Assembly: GCA_017163975.1 (NCBI GenBank)
Contig: JAFFSR010000218.1
Location: 6,947,501-7,011,500, forward strand
Origin: Anastatus disparis
Lineage: Eukaryota > Arthropoda > Insecta > Hymenoptera > Eupelmidae
DNA: 64,000 nucleotides
Reading direction: 5' to 3'
Shown: one piece after another, positions 12,880 through 25,190 of the stretch
Position numbering within the stretch: the stretch's first letter is position 1
Layout of the letters: every line of letters begins with the position of its first letter
The notes under the pieces: generated by a model
The model's input: only the letters and a program-made list of their open reading frames with translations
What the model was told of the DNA's origin: nothing
The model's database searches: none
Program-made: the position numbers and the translations under genes

Positions 12880-13212
12880 AATTTTTTCATTGACTAATAT
12901 ATTGCAACTTTTTTTATATAAAGGTTCAAAGCAAAAAAAAAGTAAACATTTCAAAATTTATCATTTATTTTGTTTGTAGAGTTAGAATTATATTCAAAAA
13001 ATTTTTTCCGGTAAAAATGTATTTTCCATTTTATAAAAATCATATTTAAATTGAAAAAAAAAATTTTTTTACCGGTAAAAATGTATTTTCTATTTCATGA
13101 AAATTAGGTATACATTTTTTTCAAAATTTCCTGCTTAGTTTTAAATTAATTATAATAAATTTTTGTTAAAAGTGATTTTGCAACTACAGTAGCCAAAAAC
13201 AGTCAACGGGCC
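12880..13212 (-). repeat. dispersed repeat, copy 2 of 4 (minus) with internal duplication
   Basis: In reverse complement it begins GTTGACTGTTTTTGGC then TACTGTAGTTGCAA, and continues through TTATAATTAATTTAAAAC, AGGAAATTTTGAAAAAAAT and an ACCGGTAAA segment to a final GTTGCAATAT block. These occur in the same order in the copies at 7510, 21140 and 49165. The segment around CCGGTAAAAATGTATTTTC is present twice (from 13008 and from 13072), a 64-bp direct duplication not seen in the other copies. Confidence 0.6.
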
Positions 13213-14820
13213 AGCCTGCAACATTAAATTTGTTATTAACGATCGATTAATTATTTTAAACAAATTATTCAAGGGAAAGAATTAAAAGCTTATATAAATT
13301 AGCTCAACGCAATTTTCTATGAAATTTATTTTAATAACAATATTATTTCCTCCGACAAAGAAAATACAACTTTCAAGAACTTTTCCACCGAGCTACAAAG
13401 CGCCAATAGAAGCTTAAAGACTTCATTTAATTAAAAAGTTCTAGCGTTGAAATAAAAAAAAAAACGAAGTAGAGTATTAAAATGTTAAGCTACAAAATAG
13501 TAATTTCAATTTTACCCTTTTATCAAAACAACTTCCTTTAACGCTTATTAAAGCGTCCAAAGTCAAAATAAAAGAAGAAGAAGATGAGCTTAGAAAAAGG
13601 CAAATACGACCAAAAATTTTCTTCGAATTAGACGTATAACTTGACAATTAATTATTCTATTTCTTACTTTTTTTTAATTTTTAAAATTCGATAATAATTA
13701 GCACGGTGTAAAGCTTCTATTAACCAGAGTTCATTTAATATTGACGTTAACGAACAAGCTTATACAAGCCACGCACTAGCACTTTATAAAATCCTCTCTC
13801 TCACTCGCATACGCTTTCTATCTCCATCGCTCTCTGACGCGCATTTCTCTCTCTCTTTCTCTCTCTTTCGGTGAAACTTTTGCTCTATGCTCTGTCGCTC
13901 GTATTTCCATCGTAATTACGAAGAGAGGTAGAAAAAAAGAAGAGAAAAAAAAGAAGAGGGTAAGGGGAGGCTCTTTTGATATAGCTGATATACAACGAAA
14001 GGATAGACAATTAGAGAGCGGGGTACAGAGAAAAAGAGGAAAAATTAAAATTTAGTCCGGGAAACAAATTCGCGTATATATCGTGTGTTTATTGAATTTT
14101 TAACGTTTAAATTATAGATGAAATACGGTTGCAAAGGCGTAATTAAGTTCAATTTTTTATTTTCAGCAAATAATTTTCAAATGAAATATCTGAGAGAGAA
14201 AAATTTAATATGACGTTTAATTACGAAGTATACAGACATTGATTATCTTCAATTATTGAAATTTGATGTAATAAGTATATCTACATCATTTTAATTTTAA
14301 GTTCTTCATCGATGCCTAAAGTTTCAAATAAACAAACTTTTATAGTAATCAATTCTATAAAGATCAAACCAAATTATTTAAAGAAATTGAAGCGATAAAT
14401 GTTAATTTATAACGTTTCTATAATATATAAATAATGAATTAAAAAACTCCAAATACTAAGAGAAAACGCTGTAATTACCTAAAACTAAATAACCAAGCAA
14501 ACTTCAATTCTAAAGTGATAAAAATAATTGCAAAAAAAGCTCGAGAAAATTTGTACAGCTTCCATCTGTAAATCAAAAAGCACACGTTAACATAATCCTG
14601 AACATAACTTTCTATCTGTAAAAAAGATATGTGCGAAGGAAAAAAGAGCGCATATAATACTAAAAAGCAACATAAAGCTGCAAAAAGCAAAAACGGAGAA
14701 GCTTAACCGTCGCAGGCGAGCAGCATTTAATTGACATTCATATGCAAATGCATCCTGTAATATGCACGTAAAAAGTAACTACCAGCTTATTAATTTACAT
14801 AAAAACTATCAATTCATTAA
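13213..14820. other. non-coding DNA with a CT-rich tract at 13790-13870
   Basis: The pyrimidine-rich tract (repeated CTCTCT with CGC interruptions) could be a GAGA-factor-type sequence. No gene is supported; frames here are low complexity. Confidence 0.5.

Positions 14821-14825
<5 letters not shown>

Positions 14826-14867
<42 letters not shown>
14826..14867. repeat. (TA)n microsatellite
   Basis: About 20 consecutive TA/AT dinucleotides. Confidence 0.95.
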
Positions 14868-14869
<2 letters not shown>

Positions 14870-14939
14870 CGATATTAAGGAATTGAATACAAAGTGTTGG
14901 ATAATTTCTGGAGTGTACTTTTTTTATTTTCATTTTAGG

Positions 14940-15080
14940 TCTTGTGTGAGATCGTTTTCGGTCGTGTGGTTAATTATCAGGCCACTTGATTATGTTAATT
15001 AAAGGTGATAATCCCGCGAGAAAAGTACTTGCTTTTAACGCTAAACCACACAATTAGCCTGGTATCATTTAACGCGGTGT
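14940..15080. promoter_or_regulatory. candidate cis-regulatory module with paired Runx-type sites
   Basis: This 140-bp block is of higher complexity than its surroundings. It holds TGTGGTTA at 14965-14972 and an inverted AACCACA at 15044-15050, both matching the Runt/Runx consensus. Homeodomain-type TTAATTA cores sit next to and between them. It has no coding potential. Enhancer function is inference from motif grouping. Confidence 0.3.
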
Positions 15081-18000
15081 ACAAAATTTTTGATTAAAAT
15101 AGATATTTTGGGTTATTTGAAAATGTATTTTAAGAAAATTTTTTTGTTTTGTTTTGTAATGATATTATTTATGTTGATAAATTTGTAATTTTAGTGTGAT
15201 TTATTTATAACAAGAAATAAAGTTTTGAATTGAGTTTTAAAAATATATTTTAAAACTCGATTCAAGTTATTAAATCGAATTTTGTAAATATTTTTTATTT
15301 TCAAAGAACATGGGACTTATCATTTCCGAAAAGTTAGTGAAAATTTTTAAATATTTCTAGAAATATTAAAAAAATATATAAAAACTATTGTGTACTTAAT
15401 CGGTTTATATATTTTTTCTAAATTCAATCTAAAACCCTATTTTCATTTCTAACATTTTGTGAAATATTTGAAATTAACTGATATCCATCAACCGAGCTTA
15501 CAATGACTTGTAAATTGAAAATTTGATTGATTACAACATTCCTTCGTGCACCAAAGAAAAATCCAGAATATAATCATAAATTCATTACATACGAAAAATT
15601 AAAAAAAAAAGAAAGAAGAAAAAAATTTTACGATTCCATTCTGTACTTTTCTACGTTATAATAAGTTTCCTCTTCTACTGTGTTTTTACCATGTGGCCAC
15701 GATCATTTTTCTCCCTCCCTTTCTCTCTCATTCTCTCTAGTATCTACGATGATAAAGCAAAATAAAAAAAACGAAGAAAATTCTGTCTTATCATCTTTTT
15801 CCCACGAGAAATATGAGTTAACCGTATACAATGTGGGGCTATCTGTTATTGTCTCGGCCGTATAGCGCGCAAATTAAGCAAATTCGCGTTACTCTGTTTT
15901 TATGCATGCATTTTTTAAAAATTTTTTATTACATCGTACACCTTTTTTCATATCTTTTTCTCTTGTTTCCTAGTCTTTTTTTCTCCTGAAATAAATCAAT
16001 TAAAGTTATGTAACGTCAATTATATTCTCTTTTTTACAAAGTGCGGCAATAAATGCTTAAATTTTAAATTCACTACTTACGCAGTCTGGTTTCAGTTTAT
16101 TCAAATTTTTCTTTTTAATTAATTGGATGTTTTTATATGAATTATTTTTGTTTCCAATTACGGCGATCAGTTATTATAGCACATTGTAAAAGTGTGAAAT
16201 AAAAAATTTTCATTTTAAATGCGACAGAAATGCTCACATATTTAAACTTAATATACCTTTATTTTAATTCCTTATGTAAGCGGCATAAGTAATACATGAA
16301 TTTTTATGAAGCGTAACATTAACTTTGAAAAAAAAAGGGTAAAATTTAATTTCATAATTATATTTGTGACTTTAAAAATCAAGTGAATATAAGTCAACGT
16401 TACTTTTACTTTTTTTGTTGTAGAATAAACTTTTGTTCGTCCTTTATTTTTATAGAAAAAAGAAAGTAAAAATTTACTAAAAAGGCAGAGGACGCTTTTT
16501 TATAAATCAACTTTCATTCGAGTTTAAAAATTCATTTTCCTTGTATTATACTCGACAAAATGGTACTCCTACTGTTACGGTAAATACACAATTTTTTACA
16601 TTATTTTTCTTTTTTTTGTTTTATTTCCATTCTAACGAAAAACTTTTTGAATCTTACAAATTTTTTATGAACACAGACTCAAGTTTTAATATTTGAATTA
16701 CAAAAGTTGTTCAATCATTAAATTTAAAACAAAAGTTATGAGAGCATTGCTTGTCCACCCATAAAATGACATTAGATGCTTTTCTTCGAACAAAATATCC
16801 AAATTCAACGATATGCTTGCATTCTCTAAAATAATATTTCGTCACAATGAATTAACGTCCGAAATCTCAATAGCACTACAAACTCCAAAACTCATAAGTT
16901 CCACCTGTCAACTCAGTTACCAAATCAACCGATATATTCCTCAAATTGAACCTAATTGAAGGGACTCGCCTTATCCGTGTCAATATAGTTGAAATTAATT
17001 CTGACTTTGCTTTTATACAACTAACACCAGCGGTGGTAAAGTTAAGCCCATGGCAGAACGACGAGCTGAACCTGTGTAATTTTAAAGCGCTTCGTTTAAG
17101 TCATGTTGAAACGTGTTACTACTGCTGCTGGTACTATGTCCATCGCGATGTTATAGTGGTCATGTATCTGATCGATTTTCTTGTTATTTGGTGGTTATAT
17201 ATATATATATTCCTAAACGTGATGTATGCATCTAAAATTTTCTCGTTTCTCTCAGCTCTATGAATGTCTTCCTTATGGATGCTGGAAACAATTTTTATGA
17301 ATGAAAGATTGCAGGACCAATGTTTATAAAAAAAGGAAATTTTTCAATTCTTATTTTTAATAAAGAATTTCTGACTCACAGGGAGAGTAGTTTTATGAGA
17401 TGATAATAGAAAAAGGTGATTCGTGTACTTTAAATACGTGGAATTAAAAATAAAAAAAGGAACTTTTAATAGAGTTAAATAATTAACTGGATGATAAGGA
17501 AAATTTAAAAGTTAATTAAGAGGTAAGCGACTTTTAAACAATTTTAAAAAAAGCTCAGAGAATAAAGAAGAAAGAGAGAGAGAGAGAGGATGTTTAACAG
17601 ACTGAAGATCCTATTTTAACTTTTGAATAATAGTGACTTTAAAAGTTAAACTTTTTAAATATCAAAGACACTTAAAAGCTCTTTACCGACTCGACTGTCT
17701 GTTTCACACTGTTGGCAATTATCCTTTATTCTCTTATGAAGATTTAATACTATTTTCGTGTATTAAAATGCAGTTTTTCTGCTTGAAAAAAAGAAAAATA
17801 AAGGGGAACAATTGACAAAAATTTTTGCCACATCTACATGCAAATAAAAAAAACATAAATTTAAAATGAAAGATAAAAAACGAACCATTGTACACTTCGT
17901 TTTTAGCCAAAAAAAAAGAACCAAAAAGAGAAAAACATAACAAAGAAGCGTCAACGAACATCCATTTTCAGTCCTCCTTAACAATGCATGACACAGAAAC

Positions 18001-19754
18001 AACAAGTTTTCGTCGTGTAGAATCGACGCTGTCCATGCTACCTTTATGTTCATCACCCGAGTCTTTGTTTTAGTTCGGAGAGGGGGGGGGGGGAAGAGGT
18101 TGAGGGCCACCGTTTGTACATGAATATTTGCATATGCAAAACCTTGACGACGAAAGAGAAAGAGACGCTAGAAGCACAGGGAGAACGAGAACGAGAAAGA
18201 CGAAAGTGAGAGAAGCGAGATGGAAGGATAGAGAAAGGAAGTATGAAACAGTAGGTAGTATAGTAATAAAAATGGCATACATGCAAAACCACCAAGAGAT
18301 GTGCTCGTGCCATATACAGAGAGAAAGGACCTTAATTAAAATGACTTTTCTTTTGCTATTATCTTTTTTCTTTCTCGAATTTTTTCGTCCTCTTTTCACC
18401 TTACTGTCGCTTGCTTCGTGCACACGCGTTAAGATTCTAATGGAGTTGGTTATGGAAGAGCAAGGGAACTTTGTTTCCCTGGAATAAATTAGACGAAATG
18501 TAGCGTGGAGGTCAGGGAAAAATTTTTTGTAATTCTATTTTTTTTTTGTATATAAATAAGGTTTTTTATTTGAAAATATTTCATTTAGAAATTATTGCTT
18601 AAAGTTACTCAACTTATGGTTATCATCCAAAAACGCAAATAAGATAATCCAAAGGATGTGTAAGTCATTTGAAACCAAAGACAAATATTGATCGATGTAA
18701 CAAAGCTCTTATTTTGGCTTTTTGGTAACCGCAAGCAAATGCAAATGAAAGAAAAATATTTAAAAATCCAACGTAAATGTTACCTTCACCTTTTACCTTG
18801 AGAGAAAGCACGTATTTGATCCCTTTCGCCTGCATAGATATGGGCAAACTATCCGAATTGTGTTCCTATAACCTCACCGCAGGAAGCTTCAAACTTGCGT
18901 GCATTGCAAAACTCATATGAAACTTTTGTAATTTTTTTTTTCTCTTTTTTTTTCAGCTTTTTTTCTAAAGTTTTCTCAGAAAGAATTTAATAGAAAAATT
19001 GCAGGCATGTCTATCATCGAAATTAAAATGTTGGTCAAACTTTGGGGCTTTAAAAAAATTTTAATTGCGAAAAAAAAAGTTTCTTTTTAAGCTTTGATAG
19101 CTTACCAAAAAAAAATTTTCAACTTTTTTCAAATTAACCGTAATGTCTACGTCAATTTAAAACTATTTTGGTTTAAAATTTTAGACTTTTTTTTTAGTTT
19201 TAACGGTTAATTGTGCTTTTAATAAAAATGAAAATATCATTGAATTTTAGATGTCACCATTACCCAGTTATAATTATTACATAAAATTCTCTAAAATTGT
19301 ACACTATGGGATTCATAAAATGATTCAGCAATGTTGACATCAATATGGAGTTGCCAAAACTAAATAGTGACATATTTTAATAGGTTTTAAGTGCATAGCT
19401 TTACTTTATTATTTTAATAGAAAATTTTTTCTAAAAATAGTTATATCCATTTTTACTATATATGTAATTCTATAATTCTATAACGAATTTCCACTCAATC
19501 TACTTTGAAGCATACGATCTTTTAACATAAACAATAATAAAAGTACAGGCACTCAGCGGTAATTCAATTCTTGTTTATAGGAGTAATTTTAACGTTTTAA
19601 TAATGCACTCCGAGATAAGAGAAAAACTAGCCATCGAGCCTTATCAAAAGTGGCAAAATTTTCGTAAGATCGTTCCTTTGAGCAAAATTGTAAACGAAAA
19701 TTGTTGAATACAGGAATAATTATTCAATTCTCAAAGGCGCAAACGATTCGGTTT
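15081..19754. other. non-coding DNA
   Basis: No supported gene. It includes a short GA run at 17572-17588, a G12 homopolymer at 18082-18093 and purine-rich sequence at 18140-18240 that makes long but Arg/Glu-biased spurious frames on both strands. The 105-codon frame at 16946-17263 has no recognisable features. Confidence 0.55.
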
Positions 19755-19756
19755 AC

Positions 19757-19830
19757 TAGCATATACCATCGTGCTTGCCAAAGCACTGGGATACTTATGC
19801 CCCGGTGCTTTGGGGGTGCTGAATATGCTA
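19757..19830 (+). ncRNA. pre-miRNA-like hairpin (candidate)
   Basis: A 74-nt inverted repeat folds into one stem-loop. The lower stem is TAGCATAT (19757-19764) with ATATGCTA (19823-19830). An unpaired or asymmetric stretch follows. The upper stem is CCAAAGCACTGGG (19778-19790) with CCCGGTGCTTTGG (19801-19813), with one G-T pair and further pairing of GTGCTT-type flanks. The loop is about 10 nt (ATACTTATGC). Length, single loop and long stem resemble a microRNA precursor. I do not recognise either arm as a known insect miRNA, and a tiny palindromic transposon relic is an alternative. The strand is given for the orientation read and is not decided by the fold. Confidence 0.35.
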
Positions 19831-19860
19831 ATTAATGCTCAAACGTAACAGCTACCTATT

Positions 19861-20060
19861 TTCACTCTCTACCTATCTATTTACGAGCGTGTATGTGAGC
19901 GCGTGTGCATGTGAATGTGTAGGTGCGTATGTGTCCGTATATATGAACCTACGTGAGTCTATAACAATGGGTATGAATGTATGTGTGTACGTGAACGTGC
20001 AACAATGGATAATAAGTGTGGGTGTGTTGTACGTACGTGTATGTAGGTGTGTTGACTTTG
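19861..20060. repeat. TG-rich low-complexity region
   Basis: An impure (TG/TA/CG)n tract of GTGTATGTGAG-type words. It produces a spurious plus-strand frame rich in Val and Cys. Confidence 0.7.
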
Positions 20061-20674
20061 GACTAAAGGCAATGGCTTGTATAATCTCGATAACCCTTCT
20101 GTTTTACTTTCTCAAATGGGGCTCAAACTTTTTATCCTCTTTCTCTTCTTTTTTTTATTTTGTTTTGTTGAAGTTGCAGGAAGTTTTTTTTCCAAATTTG
20201 ACTTTTGTGCTGTCCTTCTATTTTAGATGTTCATTGTTAGCTACTCGTAGGTTGGGCTGATACATCAATTTTATTTTGAATATAATTACTATTTTGAATT
20301 TCCTTTGTAAGTAGCGGATTATAATTAAGGCAATTACGTCGAATCATATGAGATTATTAAATTATGATATGTTGTCTAATAAAATTCATATCAAAAACAA
20401 CAATAGTTTATAGAATGGATTTTACAGCGATACTCGGTACTAAAACCTGGATCGCTGTAATTTATTCCAACTATGCCATAATTCCTAATTAAACTAATTT
20501 AATGAAATTTATCAAAAACAATGGACCAGGCTTTTAAATGTGCATAATTTAAGATTTATTAAAAGCTCCAAAAATTCTTTTTTGATAATTATTTAAAATT
20601 CAATCAAAAAATTTTTGTTCATAATTTTATTCTTCCTATTCAATTTTCCCGAATAATGCGTCTAATTTTAATTT

Positions 20675-20749
20675 CTTTTATGTTACAGGTGAGTTCACGA
20701 ACAAAAAAAAGCGCAGCTATAAAGCTCCTCTAAATTTTCAGTTTATAAC
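20675..20749 (+). other. recursive-splice-type site (acceptor fused to donor)
   Basis: A T-rich tract (TTTTAATTTCTTTTATG) ends in TTACAG at 20688 and is followed directly by GTGAGT at 20689-20694, so a strong 3' splice site abuts a strong 5' splice site. This is the signature of a ratchet point in a long insect intron. A second donor-like GTAAGT lies at 20750-20755, so the 61 nt between could be included as a cryptic recursive-splicing exon. A branch-point-like CTAAT sits upstream at 20662-20666. It is on the same strand as the probable start exon at 50251. Chance occurrence cannot be excluded without transcripts. Confidence 0.4.
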
Positions 20750-21139
20750 GTAAGTTTAATTAAAATATTTTTAATCATCATAAAGGATTCTATAAAAGAG
20801 TAAATTAAAATATTAATACAATACAAAATGTTTTTTCGCATGTACAGACGAAAAGTTAGCGTCTCATTTGAGTATAATAACAGAAAGTCGTGTTTTGTCG
20901 TTTTGTTTTAAATTAAAACAACGTCACTGCTAAACTTACGATCTTTTAAAATAATATTACGAAAATAACTCGGAATAACGAAAGGGAAAAGTAGTACTTT
21001 GGAAAAATAAAGTTTTCTTCAATTTATTTTTTAAACTCTAATTATTATTTTTAAAACTATATTTATTTGTCAATGATAAAGGTGTATTTATTTCTTTACG
21101 AAAATTGATACTTTATACTTATTACACTTTACTGAAAAT

Positions 21140-21450
21140 TAAGTCTTAACTCATAAATTGCAACTTTTTTTTATAAGCATCTTAAGTTAAAATTTATAGT
21201 GAAAAGTTGTTTTTCATGAAATTTTAATGCTAAAAAACAAAATAATTTGAAAATTTATCATTTTTTAGGAATACAAATATTTAAAAACTATTTACTGGTA
21301 AAAATATATTCTTTATCACGTGAAAATTGTTTGGATTTTTTTAAAATTTCCTGATTATTAGTTTTTAATTAATTATAATCAATTATTATTAAAGTGTCTT
21401 TTAGTAAATATATACCTACTACCACAGTAACAATATAAATACAGTCAAAG
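21140..21450 (-). repeat. dispersed repeat, copy 3 of 4 (minus)
   Basis: In reverse complement it shows AATAATTGATTATAATTA, then GATAAAGAATATATTTTTACC, then a TTTCATGAAAAACAACTTTT block, then an AAAGTTGCAATTTATG end. The first two blocks match 49165-49575 almost exactly and the others match the copies at 7510 and 12880. No open frame is present. Confidence 0.6.
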
Positions 21451-24040
21451 AGTTGGAGAAAATTGCAATATCATAAATCTAAAAATGTTAGTTAACCATA
21501 TATCATCAAACGTAATATTTTCTTTTTTCGAAACAACATATCGACCCAACTTTAATTACCATCCTGTATCCATCTAAGTACTCAATCAGCAATTCAATAT
21601 ACGATATCGAATCAGTAGAGCTTACAATTCAAGCAGTTGTAGTATATAACCACGACATCGATCATTAACTACTTGTGTACATATTGTTAAAGAGATGGTC
21701 TTGGGTTGCTTTAATCTTCGGCAAGTACATCCAGTAATGACTTTACTTGCGAGTATATACGTTTTGTAATTTATGAACAAATTGTCTTTTTTAAATGAAG
21801 CAGTAAATTGATGAGAAAAATATTATAATATAAATAAATTATTATAAAATGCTCAATTGTTTTCTTCAATTCAGAATTTCATTGTATACGAACAAAGCAA
21901 TTACAATTATTAAATACAATTATTACAAAAAAACTTTTTTATCAATTCTCGTTTTAAATATTTCGATATAACACCAGCTACTGTTTCCGATAAACATGCA
22001 TAAAATGAATATTACATAAAATGAATATTAAAATGAAATATACAGAAATTATTACAGAGTAAACTTTAAAAAAAGAAATAACAACTTCACTTGTCAAAAT
22101 GACACTCGACTTATACCCCTTAAATCGAGAAAACGTTAACCTTATCTTGTAAAGTATACCTGGATATATCTCGAATTGAAACTTTTGCAAAAACTATCTT
22201 TTCTTTAAAGTTTAAAGCCGACTCTTTCGCTGTGTAGGTAACGACTTACAATTTGTAAATCGATGGTGTTCGAAAGTTGTATCGGGTATTTTTGTTAACT
22301 TTAACGTTATTAAGCGGGCTGCGATAAATACACCTTGCTCGATAAGTAAGGATGTTTAGTTTTGATAAGATTCCATTATTTCGAATGAATATTTATTTAA
22401 AATTGCATTGTAAATATTTAAAGCGAGACTTAAGGGCTTGCAAAAGCTCGTAGACACTTGTTGCTACAAATTGCTTTTCATCAAAGTAGTGTGAGTGTAA
22501 TAAAGAGGGTAAAAATTTATTTTAGCCATTGCATCGGAATTAATCCTCGTCTTGCTTAATTCAGACATCAATTACTTTAATCTGAAATTAAATTCTCGAA
22601 AGTTGGATATTCGTTTAAAATATTTTTTTTTATATAGTATTTATTTATAATTTTAAAATGATACTGTACAGATGATTATTTATTTTAAAAAGGTTTCTGG
22701 AAAAAGTAATTCATGCCAGAAAAATATATGAAATGCAGAATTTTTCAAGAAGACATTTAATGTAGTTGTACTTCACTTTACTTTGAAGATTAAACTCATC
22801 TTAGTAGTTTCATTGAACTTAAAGAAAAATTAGAGGGAGATGAAAGATTAAATTTAAATATACAATTTTACAGGAATTTCGCTTACATATTATACTGGGG
22901 GTACCGTTTAAATACAAATGTAAGAAAATAACCCAATTAAATGAGAGAGACAAAGAATCAGCACTGAATTATTTAGAATTTTTCTATAATAATTTAATTT
23001 TATATTCTAGAAAATATTTATTTATTAGTCACAATATTAAATATTATAAGAGACGGTTAAAAATTATAACAACATAAAATTAAATATAAGAAGTGACTAG
23101 AATATTTTTTCATGCAAATAATTCTCATTATTAATTATGATGTACGTTTATGAAATTAAAAATAATGAGTGTTTCGAGCTTGATAATTTCCTTGAGACTT
23201 TTCTTCTTTAGTTAGTTAAAACGTACACGATAAAAAATTCTTTGGTTGCATCATACAAATTATATAGTCAAAATTTGATTATGACATAAAATATTTAGTT
23301 AATTGAACCAAACGCTTCTAAATGCCAGCACTTAGAAATTTTAAATGTAAATAGTAAAAATTAAATTTTTAATTTATTTTTCAATCAATATCATACATTT
23401 ATGTATGAAATCATGTAAGAAATAAATGAATTACATCGCATATATGTAAATTAGCACTCTGCAAATTTCCAAGATATTCAATGGTTAAACATAACCTCAA
23501 AATCTTATCACAAAATGTAGCTCTAAGGATACTACGAATTTCTTGATAAAATGTTATAATGTAGAAAATAAATGAATTACCTTCATAATTAAATGAGGTT
23601 AAAGCACAGCGTCTTTGTTCGTGTCTTTTGTTAATTTATAAGCTAATCAAATATTTAAATCAAAGAGCACTCTAAAATTTTGGTTTGGTTTAATCTAACC
23701 TCTTACTTTATCTTTGAAAACCAAAAACTTGATATTAAAACTAATAGTTTCTCGGTGAAAGCTCTATTCCTGCAAAACTTGAATTAATATCACTATTTTT
23801 TAATATTTTAAAATAAATGTTGCATAATGCTGCTTGTTTTTTAATCATTAGTGCTAATATTCCATCTTTTTATAATATATATTATAAAAAATGTGCATTT
23901 ATAAATTTTATGTAAATAGTTATGTTCTGCATCTTTTCTACAAAAGAATAAACCCTAAAACTATTTAAATTGACTTTTATAATTTTTCTCTGAATATAAA
24001 ATCTAAAATATTAAATTTATTAACACTAACCGCATACTAA
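21451..24040. other. non-coding DNA
   Basis: No supported gene. A higher-complexity stretch at 22200-22370 could be regulatory, but nothing specific is identifiable. Confidence 0.5.
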
Positions 24041-24211
24041 CCCTGGAAGAAAATTGACCATACCTTAAGTATAATTGCTGGTCAACAAATGTTAAAATGA
24101 CACTTATCTAGAAATTTTTTTTACATCATTTCTAGAATTTCTAGATAAGTGCCATTTTAACATTTGTTGACCAGCAATTATGCCTACAATATGGTCAATT
24201 TTCTTCCAGGG
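24041..24211. mobile_element. palindromic foldback MITE
   Basis: The two arms are nearly perfect inverses: CCCTGGAAGAAAATTGACC at 24041 pairs with its complement ending at 24211. After one diverged block of about 9 nt, the arms match again from ATAATTGCTGG to CTTATCTAGAAAT with a single difference, leaving a short centre near 24119-24130. It has no open frame. The CCCTGG-(A/T)-AGAAA terminus is shared with the element at 28916. Target duplication is unclear: CTAA is on the left and AAGA on the right. Confidence 0.8.
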
Positions 24212-24999
24212 AAGAACAAATTTTTATAGATAAATATTTAAAACTAACAATTTTGTGACAAATCATAATATATCTGAAAATATATTTAAACCAATGAAAT
24301 TATAATTTAAAATCAATCAAATTAAAACGCGAGAGCACAAATAAACGTACTGGAAACAAATATCATTTCAATAAGCAATTTAAAATTTTGACGCACTTAA
24401 TCATTGTCGCTTGGTAAATGCATAAAATAACTCATAAAACGTCTCAATCCCTCTTAAAACTTAAAACTTCCAATAAATTTCAATAATTTCAAAAATTTCT
24501 CAACTCTTCCCTATTCTTAGACACTTAACGTATATATATATACTTGTCTATATAATCTTCCTTAGACATCGAATAATATTTAAACCTCATACCCCTCGAC
24601 AAATTTCATCTCTCATATCTAAAAGGGTAAAAGTCCAACTTGGCCTGCTAAGTTTAATTCAATTGGTCGTTACTAGTACTACTAGTAACCCATTCCTAGA
24701 GAGTTATAAAAGTTCTTACCAAGTCATTTCCCAGATAGAAGGCAAGTAGTATTAAGCTTTCGTTGCTTATACGCGCCTTGATTCTCCTCTCACTCTCAAA
24801 CCCTCTTTTAAAATCTATGTGTATATGTATGTATGTGGGTGTGTGGATGCTTGTCCTCGAATTTCAATTAGGACGTTCCATGAATTTCATATGGTAGATG
24901 GAACGATGCCAAAATTTTGCGAGTATAACAGAGATGGAGAATGGTCCAACGCAAGTTTATAATCCTGTTTGTTCAAGCTTTCGATATGTATATTCTTTT
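24212..24999. other. non-coding AT-rich DNA
   Basis: No supported gene; a short TA run lies at 24531-24541. Confidence 0.6.
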
Positions 25000-25190
25000 G
25001 AGTTAATGTGTATATATATGCGTGTGTGTGTAAGTGTGTGTCTGAGTGTGTATGTATGTGTGTGTGTAAGCGCGTATGTGTGTCTGAGTATAAGAGTGTG
25101 TATATGTACAAGTGCGTTAGGATGTGTGTATACGTGGGTGTGTACAAGTTAGCGTGGGCGTGAGCTTAAAAGTGAGTATGTGTGTACAAA
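25000..25190. repeat. TG-rich low-complexity tract
   Basis: Impure TG/TA/CG repeats (TGTGTGTAAGTGTGTG-type words). They create mirrored spurious frames rich in Val/Cys on the plus strand and His/Thr on the minus strand. Confidence 0.8.

Noticed and set aside
16946..17263. 105-codon plus frame
   Set aside because: Mixed composition but no known motif; its second half is AT-driven hydrophobic sequence.
18128..18487. 119-codon plus frame and 117-codon overlapping minus frame
   Set aside because: Arg/Glu and Ser/Leu bias from purine-rich sequence on both strands at once.
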